From an uncultured Kushneria sp. (GTDB taxonomy: Bacteria > Pseudomonadota > Gammaproteobacteria > Pseudomonadales > Halomonadaceae): a stretch of 64,000 nucleotides of DNA. The position numbers and the translations under genes were made by a program. The DNA lies in assembly GCF_947497025.1 (NCBI RefSeq), contig NZ_CANMFC010000005.1, positions 62,001 to 126,000 of the forward strand. Direction: 5' to 3'. Under the pieces are notes generated by a model. The model did no database searches. It saw nothing but the letters and a program-made list of their open reading frames with translations, and was not told the origin of the DNA. Of the stretch, positions 54,748-62,802 are shown piece after piece; positions within the stretch are counted from its first letter, which is position 1; each line of letters opens with the position of its first letter.

Positions 54748-55634
54748 TCGAGCCGGCCACGGCGCTGCTGGTTGCTCGTATCACCTTCAATCTGGGCGCG
54801 CTGCTGCTCTGGGGCGGCAGTGCCTGTCTGCTGCTGATCGTGGACCCATCGCTGCGTGACGTGCTGTGGCAGCGCCTGCGCTTCTGGGGGCTGATCGCGG
54901 CCGGGCTTGCCTGGCTTGCCACGCTCACTGCCCTGCCGACACTGACCGCCGCGATCGGCAGCGGCTGGGAAGCGGCATCCTCCCCACGGATGCTGACGCT
55001 GGTGGTCACAAAGACAGTGATAGGCCACGCCTGGGGCTGGCAGCTGGGGACCATGCTCGTGCTGACAGCGGTACTTGTCATGCGTGTGCTACGGCGTCCG
55101 GCGGGTGTCGGCATTGCTTCGGCGCTGATGCTGGCCACGCTGACCGTTTCAGGCCATACGGCGATGCATGAGGGCATGACCGGCACACTGCATCGGCTCA
55201 ATGACTGGGGGCACCTGCTGGCCGGTGGCTTCTGGCTGGGCGCGCTGGTGCCGGTCGTGATGCTGCTGGGGCAATTGAGGGAGCCTTCAATGCGCGCCGG
55301 CGCCATTCAGGCGCTGATCCGGTTTTCCAGCGTCGGGCATCTGGCGGTGGCGCTGGGGGTACTGACCGGTATGGCCAACACCTGGCTGGTGGTCGGGGGC
55401 TGGCCGCTGGAGCCGGGCGCCCTCTATCAGCGGGCGCTATGGCTCAAGGTGGTGCTGGTGGGGCTTTTGATGATCATGGCGCTTTATAATCGCTATCGAC
55501 TGGTTCCCCGGCTTTCCCGGGAAGCGGAGGCGCTGGAGACGCTGCGCCGAATCTCCATCGCGGAAATCATTGTCCTGATCAGTGTGGTCGCGCTGGTGGG
55601 CTGGTTCGGCACGCTCCCGCCGGCTCGGGGCTGA
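54744..55634 (+). CDS. copD: Inner-membrane copper protein CopD
   Basis: 296 residues with eight hydrophobic helices. CopD family membrane protein, thought to import copper delivered by CopC. The GTG start overlaps the copC stop (GTGA). Conserved features are RITFNLGALLLWGGSACLLL, SGHTAMHEGMTGTLHRLNDWGHLLAGGFWLGALV (His-rich), FSSVGHLAVALGVLTGMANTWLV and LWLKVVLVGLLMIMALYNRYRLVP. Length is normal. Convergent with the CobW gene 30 bp away. Confidence 0.9.
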   Translation: MIEPATALLVARITFNLGALLLWGGSACLLLIVDPSLRDVLWQRLRFWGLIAAGLAWLATLTALPTLTAAIGSGWEAASSPRMLTLVVTKTVIGHAWGWQLGTMLVLTAVLVMRVLRRPAGVGIASALMLATLTVSGHTAMHEGMTGTLHRLNDWGHLLAGGFWLGALVPVVMLLGQLREPSMRAGAIQALIRFSSVGHLAVALGVLTGMANTWLVVGGWPLEPGALYQRALWLKVVLVGLLMIMALYNRYRLVPRLSREAEALETLRRISIAEIIVLISVVALVGWFGTLPPARG

Positions 55635-55663
55635 TCACTATGGGCCTGTCTGGCCCGGGCGCA

Positions 55664-56785
55664 TCAACCGCCGAGAAAGTCTCCCAGGGTCATTTCAAGT
55701 GTCTCCCTCGGGATATCGCGGGTAATAAACACCAGCCGCGAGAAACGCTCGTCGCCCGGCCACGCCTCAAGCTCAACCGGCGGATGAAAAAGATGCTGCA
55801 CGCCATGAATGACCAGTGGTCTTTCGCGACCCTCGATGTCCAGCATGCCCTTGATGCGCAGCATGTCGTGGCCCATCAGGCTGGTGATCAGCGACAGCCA
55901 CGCCTCGAGCCGTGCCGCCTTGATCGGGCGTTCAAACACGAAGCAGTGGGCGCGGATATGGTCGTCGTGGCGGTTGGGATCAGGTAGCGGCGCCGCCGGT
56001 GACATGCCGGTCTGCACTTCGGCGCTGTCAACGCGGGCGAACAGCGCCCCGGGTGAGAGTGTAGGCGCATGCGGAGTGGCGGTGTGCGTGGCGGCCTCGC
56101 CCAGCCAGCGCTGGATATCGGCGCGGCGCGTACTCATGTCATCAATCCCCAGTCCCAGCAGGGCATTGGCCTCGATATGGCCGTAATCCAGCAGCGTTTG
56201 CGTGGCGCTCGGGTTGATCGCGGCCAGCCGCTGGCGCAGGGCCTCAAGCTGGTCCGTTGAAGCCACATCCTGCTTGGTGATCAGCAATAGATCCGCCATG
56301 GCTGCCTGGCGCAGTGCTTCCTCATGGCGATCAAGGGTGGTACTGCCACTGGCGGCGTCCATGACCGTGACAATGCCATCAAGCGCATAGTGGCGTGCGA
56401 CCTTCGCCTCGCTCATCAGGGTATGGACGATGGGGGCGGGGTCGGCAAGGCCCGTGGTCTCGATGATCAGGCGATCAAACTGGCGCTGCCCTTCGCGCGA
56501 AAAGCGCCACACTGCATCCCTCAGGGTCTGTGCCAGATCGGTGCGAATCGAGCAGCAGATACAGCCGTTGCTGAGCTCGATCTGTTCGCCGTCGGTGCTG
56601 GCGGTGAACAGCTGATGATCCAGCCCGATCTCACCGAACTCATTGATGATGACCAGCGCGCGCGACATGCTCGACTGCTGCACCAGTTGGTTGAGCAGGG
56701 TGGTCTTGCCGCTGCCCAGAAACCCGGTCAGCAGGGTCACGGGGATGCGTTTCGCATTGGGCGAAGAGGTATCGAAATAGGACAT
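55664..56785 (-). CDS. CobW/COG0523 family zinc-linked GTPase
   Basis: 373 residues. G3E-family P-loop GTPase. Walker A is LTGFLGSGKTTLLNQLV, the metal-binding CxCC motif is in ELSNGCICCSIRTDLAQTL, and Walker B/ETTG is LIIETTGLADPAP. The C-terminal CobW domain starts around residue 270. The region 225-265 is His/Asp-containing (THTATPHAP, PNRHDDHIRAH), a possible metal-loading segment. A near-consensus Zur box lies 51 bp upstream, which puts this protein in the zinc-responsive group (YeiR/ZigA-type chaperones that supply Zn to essential enzymes in zinc starvation) rather than cobalamin synthesis. Confidence 0.9.
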   Translation of the reverse strand: MSYFDTSSPNAKRIPVTLLTGFLGSGKTTLLNQLVQQSSMSRALVIINEFGEIGLDHQLFTASTDGEQIELSNGCICCSIRTDLAQTLRDAVWRFSREGQRQFDRLIIETTGLADPAPIVHTLMSEAKVARHYALDGIVTVMDAASGSTTLDRHEEALRQAAMADLLLITKQDVASTDQLEALRQRLAAINPSATQTLLDYGHIEANALLGLGIDDMSTRRADIQRWLGEAATHTATPHAPTLSPGALFARVDSAEVQTGMSPAAPLPDPNRHDDHIRAHCFVFERPIKAARLEAWLSLITSLMGHDMLRIKGMLDIEGRERPLVIHGVQHLFHPPVELEAWPGDERFSRLVFITRDIPRETLEMTLGDFLGG

Positions 56786-56835
56786 GGCAGTGCCTGCAGG
56801 AAAAACGAAGGGCGATCAGCGCCGATGTGCAATAA

Positions 56836-56850
56836 TGTTACTTTATAACA
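56836..56850. promoter_or_regulatory. Zur box upstream of the CobW-family gene
   Basis: TGTTA-CTTTA-TAACA. The 13-mer core GTTACTTTATAAC matches the gammaproteobacterial Zur consensus GTTATANTATAAC at 10 of 12 fixed positions. It lies 51 bp before the GTPase start, where repression by Zn-Zur would be expected. Confidence 0.7.
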
Positions 56851-56891
56851 CTTCCGTCAATCCTTTGCGGCCGGCCATGGTCGTTGCGCGC

Positions 56892-57341
56892 TCAGGCCTG
56901 CGTGGCCGATGCCTCACCGCGGGCTGCGCTGTCCGGAATCGGAAAGACCACGTCATAGACCCAGTTGAAGACAAAGGCGTAAACCACATAAAACAGCGCC
57001 AGCGAGGTGACCAGCGGCGCGGCCTCGGCAAGCGTTTGCCCCAGATACAGGGCAATCAGCGGCAGCAACACGCAGATCAGCCCCAACTCGAAGCAGATGG
57101 CATGAAACACGCGCATGATCACGGTCTTGTGGACATGGCCGCGCAGGCGTTTGAGGGCGTGATCCACCCCGAGGTTGTAGACATAGTTCCAGATCGTGGC
57201 GACCACGGCGCTGATCACGCCAACCATGCCCATGTGGGTAGTGTCCAGCGAGAAGAGCAGATGGCCCAGTGGAATGACGATCAAAAGGCCAATGATTTCA
57301 AACATCAGCGTGTGGCGAATGCGGTCAGGTGTTGTACGCAT
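56892..57341 (-). CDS. PACE family efflux transporter
   Basis: 149 residues with four membrane helices arranged as two tandem bacterial-transmembrane-pair domains, as in AceI of Acinetobacter (chlorhexidine and biogenic polyamine efflux). Motifs are RIRHTLMFEIIGLLIVIPLG, TIWNYVYNLGVDHAL, RVFHAICFELGLICVLLPLIA and FNWVYDVVFP; the conserved Glu in each first helix (FEIIG, FELGL) is present. The start at 57341 has GGAAG upstream; the frame opens further at 57413. Divergent from a LysR gene, the classic AceI-AceR layout. Confidence 0.9.
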   Translation of the reverse strand: MRTTPDRIRHTLMFEIIGLLIVIPLGHLLFSLDTTHMGMVGVISAVVATIWNYVYNLGVDHALKRLRGHVHKTVIMRVFHAICFELGLICVLLPLIALYLGQTLAEAAPLVTSLALFYVVYAFVFNWVYDVVFPIPDSAARGEASATQA

Positions 57342-57408
57342 GGTGTTGAGCTTCCGATAAATGTCGATGCGCACTATCATCCATGAAAGTGCCCAGACAA
57401 AGTTGGAT

Positions 57409-57429
57409 ACCATCTGTTTTATAGATGGG
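57409..57429. promoter_or_regulatory. LysR-type operator between PACE gene and regulator
   Basis: ACCATCT-gttttat-AGATGGG, containing the LysR core ATC-N9-GAT (T-N11-A). It lies centrally in the 120-bp divergent gap. Confidence 0.65.
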
Positions 57430-57461
57430 TCCCTGATTGACTCTTTCGTGCAGAGTTATTG

Positions 57462-58364
57462 ATGACCCCAACTCTTGAACAGCTCAGCGCCCTGGTGGCG
57501 ACCGCCGACACCGGCTCGTTTTCGGCGGCCGCCCGGCGTCTTGGCAAGGCGCAGTCGCTGATCAGCACTCATGTGGCCAATCTGGAACTGGATCTGGGCC
57601 TGACGCTGTTTGATCGCAGCGCCCGCCTGCCGGTGCTGACTGCCAGCGGCGTGCGCATGGTCGAGGAGGCCAGAGGCGTTCTGGCCCGGCGTGAGCGCTT
57701 TCTGGGCGTGGCGCGACGCCTTGAAGCGCACATCGAGCCGCGCCTGAGCCTGGCCATCGACGAGTTCTACCCCGAGCATCTGATTGGCGCGCTGATGCAG
57801 AATTTCGCCCGCCAATATCCAAGCGTCGAAGTCGAGATGCATTTCCCGCTGCTGGAGGATGTCGGACGCATGCTCGAGTCGGGGCAGGCGGATCTGGGGG
57901 TTATCTGCCGACCGCAACCCCTGTTCCCGGCACTTGAGACCCGACCGCTGGGTCGCGTGCCGCTGAGGCTGGTGTGCGGAAAGACCCATCCGCTGGCCGG
58001 TGAGGCAAGCGTTACGCCGGAGGATTTGAGACAGCATCGCCAGCTGATCGTGGCCACCCGGGGCCAGCCCGGGTCACGGCTGGCCGAGCGCGTTGGGGCG
58101 GACGTGTGGTGGGTCGAGAGTCACTTCGTGATGCTGGAGCTGGTCAAGCACGGGGTCGGCTGGACGCTGATGTCGGATCATGTGATTGCGGCCTCGCCGG
58201 CCCGCCCCTCGCTGGTCACGTTGACCGCCCCCGCGCTTGAGCGCTGGGTGGCGCTGGAGCTGGGCTGGCATGCCAGTCGCGGGCTGGGGGTGGCGGGCAG
58301 CTGGCTACGGGATCGTTTTCTGGCGCAGCCTCTGACCCCACCGGTGCCGCTCGAGCGTGGCTGA
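57462..58364 (+). CDS. LysR family regulator (AceR-like)
   Basis: 300 residues. N-terminal winged helix (LEQLSALVATADTGSFSAAARRLGKAQSLIS), then the effector-binding domain to about 290. Divergently placed from the PACE pump gene, so it probably activates that gene when an inducing amine or biocide is bound, as AceR does for AceI. The start is the ATG at 57462; a TTG one codon earlier is also in frame. The stop is 5 bp from the convergent PilZ/HD-GYP gene. Confidence 0.88.
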   Translation: MTPTLEQLSALVATADTGSFSAAARRLGKAQSLISTHVANLELDLGLTLFDRSARLPVLTASGVRMVEEARGVLARRERFLGVARRLEAHIEPRLSLAIDEFYPEHLIGALMQNFARQYPSVEVEMHFPLLEDVGRMLESGQADLGVICRPQPLFPALETRPLGRVPLRLVCGKTHPLAGEASVTPEDLRQHRQLIVATRGQPGSRLAERVGADVWWVESHFVMLELVKHGVGWTLMSDHVIAASPARPSLVTLTAPALERWVALELGWHASRGLGVAGSWLRDRFLAQPLTPPVPLERG

Positions 58365-58369
58365 AGGCG

Positions 58370-60127
58370 TCACCAGGGCGCCAGCCCAAAGCCTTCGGGA
58401 CGCATCAATCCTTCCAGCTTTCCCAACTGGGCAAAATCGACCCGGCTCAGGATGTCATTCATGGTGCGTCCTTCGCGGTGCAGGTTGCGCACCACGCGCA
58501 CGCGCCGTGGCTGGCCGCTGTCATCGAGCTCCATGACCCAGGCCAGAAAGCCGCTTGAAAACTTCACCAGACTGCCGATCGGATAGAAGCCGTGGCGCTG
58601 AATATAACGGGTCACCCAGTATTTATCGAAGCACCCGGGGCGGTGATAGAGGTAGCGGTAGGCCTCGATGGCCGTTTTGCCTCGCCGGTCACCGCGTGTG
58701 CGCATCATGGCGTCCACGGTGTCCACCACGGCCGCCATGCGGGCAATCGGCGAGAGAGCCTCACCCTTGAGCGCTTGCGGATAGCCGCTGCCATCCAGAC
58801 GCTCATTGATGGACTGGATCACGTCATGATGCATGACCGGTGTCAGCCATTCGGCGCCCTCGAGTGCCTCCAGCAGTACAGGCACGTGGCGACGAAGGTG
58901 ATCACGCTGACGAGTATCGAGCTGGCCCTCGATCGACGGCAGCGTCTCGTCGACCAGCATCATCTTGCCCATGTCATGCACCAGAGCGGCCACGACCGCA
59001 TCGCGGGCGTATGAGGCATGCTCGAGTTCGGCCTCGAGCAGATCGCCCAGTCGCACGGCCACATTCAACGAGTGCTGCACCCAGGCAGGTTCCTTGTGCA
59101 GACAGTGCAGGGCATAGAAAAGATTCTGGCGCTGCTTTTTCAACAAGGACAACAAGGTGTCCGCGCTATCGAGCAGACAGTTTGCCGGCAGCGGACGCTG
59201 ATTCTGCAGCGCCAGCAAAAAGATATGCAGCTGGCGGGTTACCTCAAGCAGCGTCGCCACCATGGGTGTCTGACGGGACTTATGAAGGTGGCGCCTGGTG
59301 CTGCGTTTGGCGCCGGGCTCACTGGAGGAATAAAGCGGCGATGGAAAGCTCATGCGACCACCTTCACCGCTGCGATAGGCCGTTTCACGCTCGGTTTCGT
59401 TGACCAGATATATCAGGCGCTGCTCATGGGCGCGGTCCGTATTGATAAAGATCACACCAATGGCAGCGAAGTGTGACCGTCCGGACGGATGGACGTGACG
59501 AATCTGGCCCATGGTGGTGAATTGTTCGCCATTGGGGAAGGACAGTTCGAGCCCGGCGATGAACTCATCTGTTTTCAGGGGGGCGCTGGCCGCCAGAGGA
59601 ATGTCCAGCAGGGCCCCACCAATGGAGAGATTGCGCAATCGCCCGACAATGGGTGGCTGGTTTTCATACAGGGTGATGCCTGCCCCGACCTTCATGCCCT
59701 TTGAAAGAAATACACGCCTGCTGTTGCGCTTGGCGGTGGTATGAAGCGTCTGTGGCAAAGCGCATCGCATTTCGAGCAGATCGTTTTTGCGTACCCCCTC
59801 GAGCGCCACCATGGCCTCAAGGCGTAGCGTCTCGCTATCACCTTCGGCCCTGAGTGTCAGCGACTGATTGACAAGCTCGGCGGCATTAAGGCTCTGGGCG
59901 TCCAGCAGGGAGAGCGACAGCACCCGGCGCTCGTGATCCAGCTCGCTTAGCGTGACCGGCCAGAACACCGATGACTCGCCCACGCTGACCGACAGTGCGT
60001 GGGTATGATAGCTCAGCGCATCGACAACCCCGGCAATATGATCGGCATCGCGAATCTCGATCTGTGGCAGTTCCTCTGCCTCGGTTGTTTCCATCAAGGG
60101 CGCCTGCTCAACGAATAAGACGGTCAT
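58370..60127 (-). CDS. PilZ and HD-GYP domain protein (c-di-GMP signalling)
   Basis: 585 residues. An N-terminal YcgR-like region (about 1-125) precedes a PilZ domain (about 130-240) with an intact c-di-GMP motif: RxxxR in KRNSRRVFL and NxSxxG in RNLSIGGALL. The C-terminal half is an HD-GYP phosphodiesterase-type domain with ALVHDMGKMML (HD, near 381), HHDVIQSINERLDGSGYPQ (GYP, near 443) and ARMAAVVDTVDAMMRTRG. It could bind c-di-GMP through PilZ and hydrolyse it. The ATG at 60127 is taken as start; a GTG at 60142 and an ATG at 60094 are alternatives, none with a strong ribosome site. A sigma-28-like promoter suggests a motility role. Confidence 0.85.
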   Translation of the reverse strand: MTVLFVEQAPLMETTEAEELPQIEIRDADHIAGVVDALSYHTHALSVSVGESSVFWPVTLSELDHERRVLSLSLLDAQSLNAAELVNQSLTLRAEGDSETLRLEAMVALEGVRKNDLLEMRCALPQTLHTTAKRNSRRVFLSKGMKVGAGITLYENQPPIVGRLRNLSIGGALLDIPLAASAPLKTDEFIAGLELSFPNGEQFTTMGQIRHVHPSGRSHFAAIGVIFINTDRAHEQRLIYLVNETERETAYRSGEGGRMSFPSPLYSSSEPGAKRSTRRHLHKSRQTPMVATLLEVTRQLHIFLLALQNQRPLPANCLLDSADTLLSLLKKQRQNLFYALHCLHKEPAWVQHSLNVAVRLGDLLEAELEHASYARDAVVAALVHDMGKMMLVDETLPSIEGQLDTRQRDHLRRHVPVLLEALEGAEWLTPVMHHDVIQSINERLDGSGYPQALKGEALSPIARMAAVVDTVDAMMRTRGDRRGKTAIEAYRYLYHRPGCFDKYWVTRYIQRHGFYPIGSLVKFSSGFLAWVMELDDSGQPRRVRVVRNLHREGRTMNDILSRVDFAQLGKLEGLMRPEGFGLAPW

Positions 60128-60154
60128 GTGCCAGCGCGGCACGCGGTAGACACG

Positions 60155-60182
60155 CTATCGGCAGAATAAGCAGCTTGATTTA
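60155..60182 (-). promoter_or_regulatory. Sigma-28 (FliA)-like promoter
   Basis: On the minus strand TAAATCAA (60175-60182), then 12 bases, then GCCGATAG (60155-60162). Consensus is TAAA(GTTT)-N11-GCCGATAA. It starts 28 bp upstream of the PilZ/HD-GYP start. Confidence 0.5.
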
Positions 60183-60213
60183 GATCAGGGCGGCGATTTT
60201 GGTGGGATATTGA

Positions 60214-62099
60214 TGTCTGAGCTGCCTGTGCGGCAGCGAACGCCCTCCTCGCGGTATTGGGTGACACGGTACTCTTCTGAGCTGCCTGTGCGGCAGCGAA
60301 CGCCGAGCTTCATGGCTTCGGCCTGCAGGTCTGCTTCTGAGCTGCCTGTGCGGCAGCGAACTTCCGATCCCAGACGTACTCATCGATGGAATGCTTCTGA
60401 GCTGCCTGTGCGGCAGCGAACGGCGTGCGCTCCCCCGACGAGATGACCGTCGACTTCTGAGCTGCCTGTGCGGCAGCGAACAGAATTAGCAGCCCGACAA
60501 CTCATGCCAGCAACTTCTGAGCTGCCTGTGCGGCAGCGAACGAAGCCGCCGAGCAAAAGGCCGCCATGCCTGACTTCTGAGCTGCCTGTGCGGCAGCGAA
60601 CGACGAAACAGAAAGGGCGCTTTCATATCTCATCTTCTGAGCTGCCTGTGCGGCAGCGAACACAGGCTCCCGGCGCTTCTGTTGTTGATTTCACTTCTGA
60701 GCTGCCTGTGCGGCAGCGAACCGCTCACCATATGTCTTGCTCATGTAGACGCACTTCTGAGCTGCCTGTGCGGCAGCGAACTGTCCGTGCAGCTGCGTGG
60801 CCGCCCGGTCTACCTTCTGAGCTGCCTGTGCGGCAGCGAACATCAACGACCTTGGTGACGCCACCCATTATCACTTCTGAGCTGCCTGTGCGGCAGCGAA
60901 CGCCAACATGTACAGCCCGCAGAACTATCTGGACTTCTGAGCTGCCTGTGCGGCAGCGAACTGTGCCAGCTTCACCTGACTGGCGTTGGTTGTCTTCTGA
61001 GCTGCCTGTGCGGCAGCGAACAATTTGCAGCGCAACCTCTGCACTGGCGTCAACTTCTGAGCTGCCTGTGCGGCAGCGAACTCCATAAACGGGAATGTGC
61101 TCCATGTTTTTGTCTTCTGAGCTGCCTGTGCGGCAGCGAACATGGAGTCGCTGCCGCCGAACAATTCCCGAATCTTCTGAGCTGCCTGTGCGGCAGCGAA
61201 CGGCATGCAAATGTATGAGGCGGGTTAAACAATCTTCTGAGCTGCCTGTGCGGCAGCGAACATCCGAATGCAAAGGGCAACCAGCCGTCTCTTCTTCTGA
61301 GCTGCCTGTGCGGCAGCGAACATCCTGCAGGAGGCGTACAAACGCTTCACCGACTTCTGAGCTGCCTGTGCGGCAGCGAACACATCCGCGAAGGCATCGA
61401 GAATGCCGGCGTACTTCTGAGCTGCCTGTGCGGCAGCGAACGCGCGCGCGGTACCAACGAGGACTTCCTTGAACTTCTGAGCTGCCTGTGCGGCAGCGAA
61501 CGCCGAGCAGCTGGCCGCAATCGACGCCGAGCACTTCTGAGCTGCCTGTGCGGCAGCGAACCACCAAAGCGCCGATTATGGTCGAATCGTGGACTTCTGA
61601 GCTGCCTGTGCGGCAGCGAACGCTTTCAGAACGGCCATCGGCCTTGGCTCCCTCTTCTGAGCTGCCTGTGCGGCAGCGAACTCGCTTACCTGCTAATCAC
61701 GCCGAGTTTTTCACTTCTGAGCTGCCTGTGCGGCAGCGAACGACGCTATCCAGATGCCTGATGCCATCACTGACTTCTGAGCTGCCTGTGCGGCAGCGAA
61801 CACCGATATCTGGCAGCGCTGCACCGAGAGCGACTTCTGAGCTGCCTGTGCGGCAGCGAACATGCCGGAACATCATCGTGCGGCCTTCCTTCTCTTCTGA
61901 GCTGCCTGTGCGGCAGCGAACTTTCGACTGCCGTCTCTATCCGTGCTCATACTTCTGAGCTGCCTGTGCGGCAGCGAACAGTTAAGCTGACGCCTCTGGC
62001 TGCTCCTTCGTCTTCTGAGCTGCCTGTGCGGCAGCGAACATGCCCGATGCTATCGCCCAGCTTGGCAACATCTTCTGAGCTGCCTGTGCGGCAGCGAAC
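60214..62099 (-). CRISPR. Type I-F CRISPR array, 32 repeats and 31 spacers
   Basis: 28-bp repeats recur every 60 bp from 60214. Read on the minus strand they begin GTTCGCTGCCGCACAGGCAG and end CTCAGAAG, the type I-F pattern with a GCTGCC/GGCAGC hairpin. Of 31 spacers, 30 are 32 bp and one (61922-61951) is 30 bp. All repeats are identical except the one at 60214-60241, whose outer two bases differ, which marks the old, leader-distal end. crRNA orientation is therefore leftward, with the leader at 62100 and beyond, the same direction as the cas genes. Many spacers read as plausible coding sequence, consistent with phage gene targets. Confidence 0.98.
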
Positions 62100-62193
62100 A
62101 AGAGTTAAATACGGTTAACGCGTTATTTTTAAAGAGCTTTCGATTTGATCTTGTTGTTAAACCCTTTTTGGGGAAGTCCCTGTAACTCATTGA
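62100..62193 (-). promoter_or_regulatory. CRISPR leader
   Basis: AT-rich stretch directly beside the leader-proximal repeat (for example TTATTTTTAAAGAGC, GATCTTGTTGTTAAACCC). It should contain the array promoter and the spacer-integration signals. I could not identify a clear IHF site. Confidence 0.7.
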
Positions 62194-62224
62194 TTTTGCG
62201 AGCGCCGCGATGACGCTCGCAAAA
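62194..62224. repeat. Inverted repeat between cas6f and leader
   Basis: TTTTGCGAGCG (62194-62204) pairs with CGCTCGCAAAA (62214-62224). The T-tract precedes and the A-tract follows the stem on both strands, the reverse of a normal terminator. It may be an mRNA end structure or part of the leader. Confidence 0.6.
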
Positions 62225-62229
62225 AAGGG

Positions 62230-62799
62230 TCAAAACCAGGGGATGGTGGCGTTCCGGCTCAGCCCATACAGGGTGAAGTGCCCCGAGGCGGGTTGCGACT
62301 GCAGTGGACCGTGCTCGATGAACAGCGCAAAGCGTTCGCCCGTGGAGCGGCTGCTGATCTGCACAAACGGCAGTTCGATGCGTCGCTGGGCGGGAGCGTT
62401 CATCAGTTGTTGCGCCTCGGTTTCTGACACGTCATGGCGGCGCGCGTAGCGCCGTGCGCGACTGGGGCTACCGGTATTGAACTGGCGTCGCTTTACGATC
62501 CGATGGCTCGCGCCTGCAGGCACCGGGGTCACGTCGCTGCACTCGACGAGTTCGCGCAGGCCGGTCAGCCAGGCGCGCGCCATAAGCGCTTTAAGACGAC
62601 CTTTCTCGCCATGAATCCGAAGCCTGGCGCCGGGCGTGCGCGCCTTCACGCCGGTCCTGTAATCGGGGAAGCTCACGCCGATATCCTCTGCCTCCAGCTC
62701 GAACAGCGCGCGATGCAGCCGGGCGTAGAGCGCGCCCATCAGCATGGCCGGAGGAAAGTCCGGATCAGCGCGCAGCCGAATGTCGATATAGTGATCCAT
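62230..62799 (-). CDS. cas6f: CRISPR-associated endoribonuclease Cas6f (Csy4)
   Basis: 189 residues, the usual Csy4 length. It cuts the pre-crRNA at the base of each repeat hairpin and stays bound to the crRNA 3' end in the Csy complex. The N-terminus MDHYIDIRLRADPDFPPAMLMGALYARLHRAL is typical; the His in this region or the MDHY His is the likely catalytic residue. The C-terminal Arg-rich helix (SRARRYARRHDVSETEA) contacts the RNA stem, and GHFTLYGLSRNATIPWF closes the protein. It starts three bases after csy3 and directly precedes the array leader. Confidence 0.96.
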   Translation of the reverse strand: MDHYIDIRLRADPDFPPAMLMGALYARLHRALFELEAEDIGVSFPDYRTGVKARTPGARLRIHGEKGRLKALMARAWLTGLRELVECSDVTPVPAGASHRIVKRRQFNTGSPSRARRYARRHDVSETEAQQLMNAPAQRRIELPFVQISSRSTGERFALFIEHGPLQSQPASGHFTLYGLSRNATIPWF

Positions 62800-62802
62800 G
62801 AT

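Noticed and set aside
60468-61958. Open frames of 125-280 residues with a repeated SELPVRQRT or CRTGSSEV motif
   Set aside because: They are translations of the 28-bp CRISPR repeats at 60-bp spacing, not repeat proteins.
62194-62224. Rho-independent terminator for cas6f
   Set aside because: Stem is good, but the U-tract is on the wrong side for either strand, so it is listed only as an inverted repeat.
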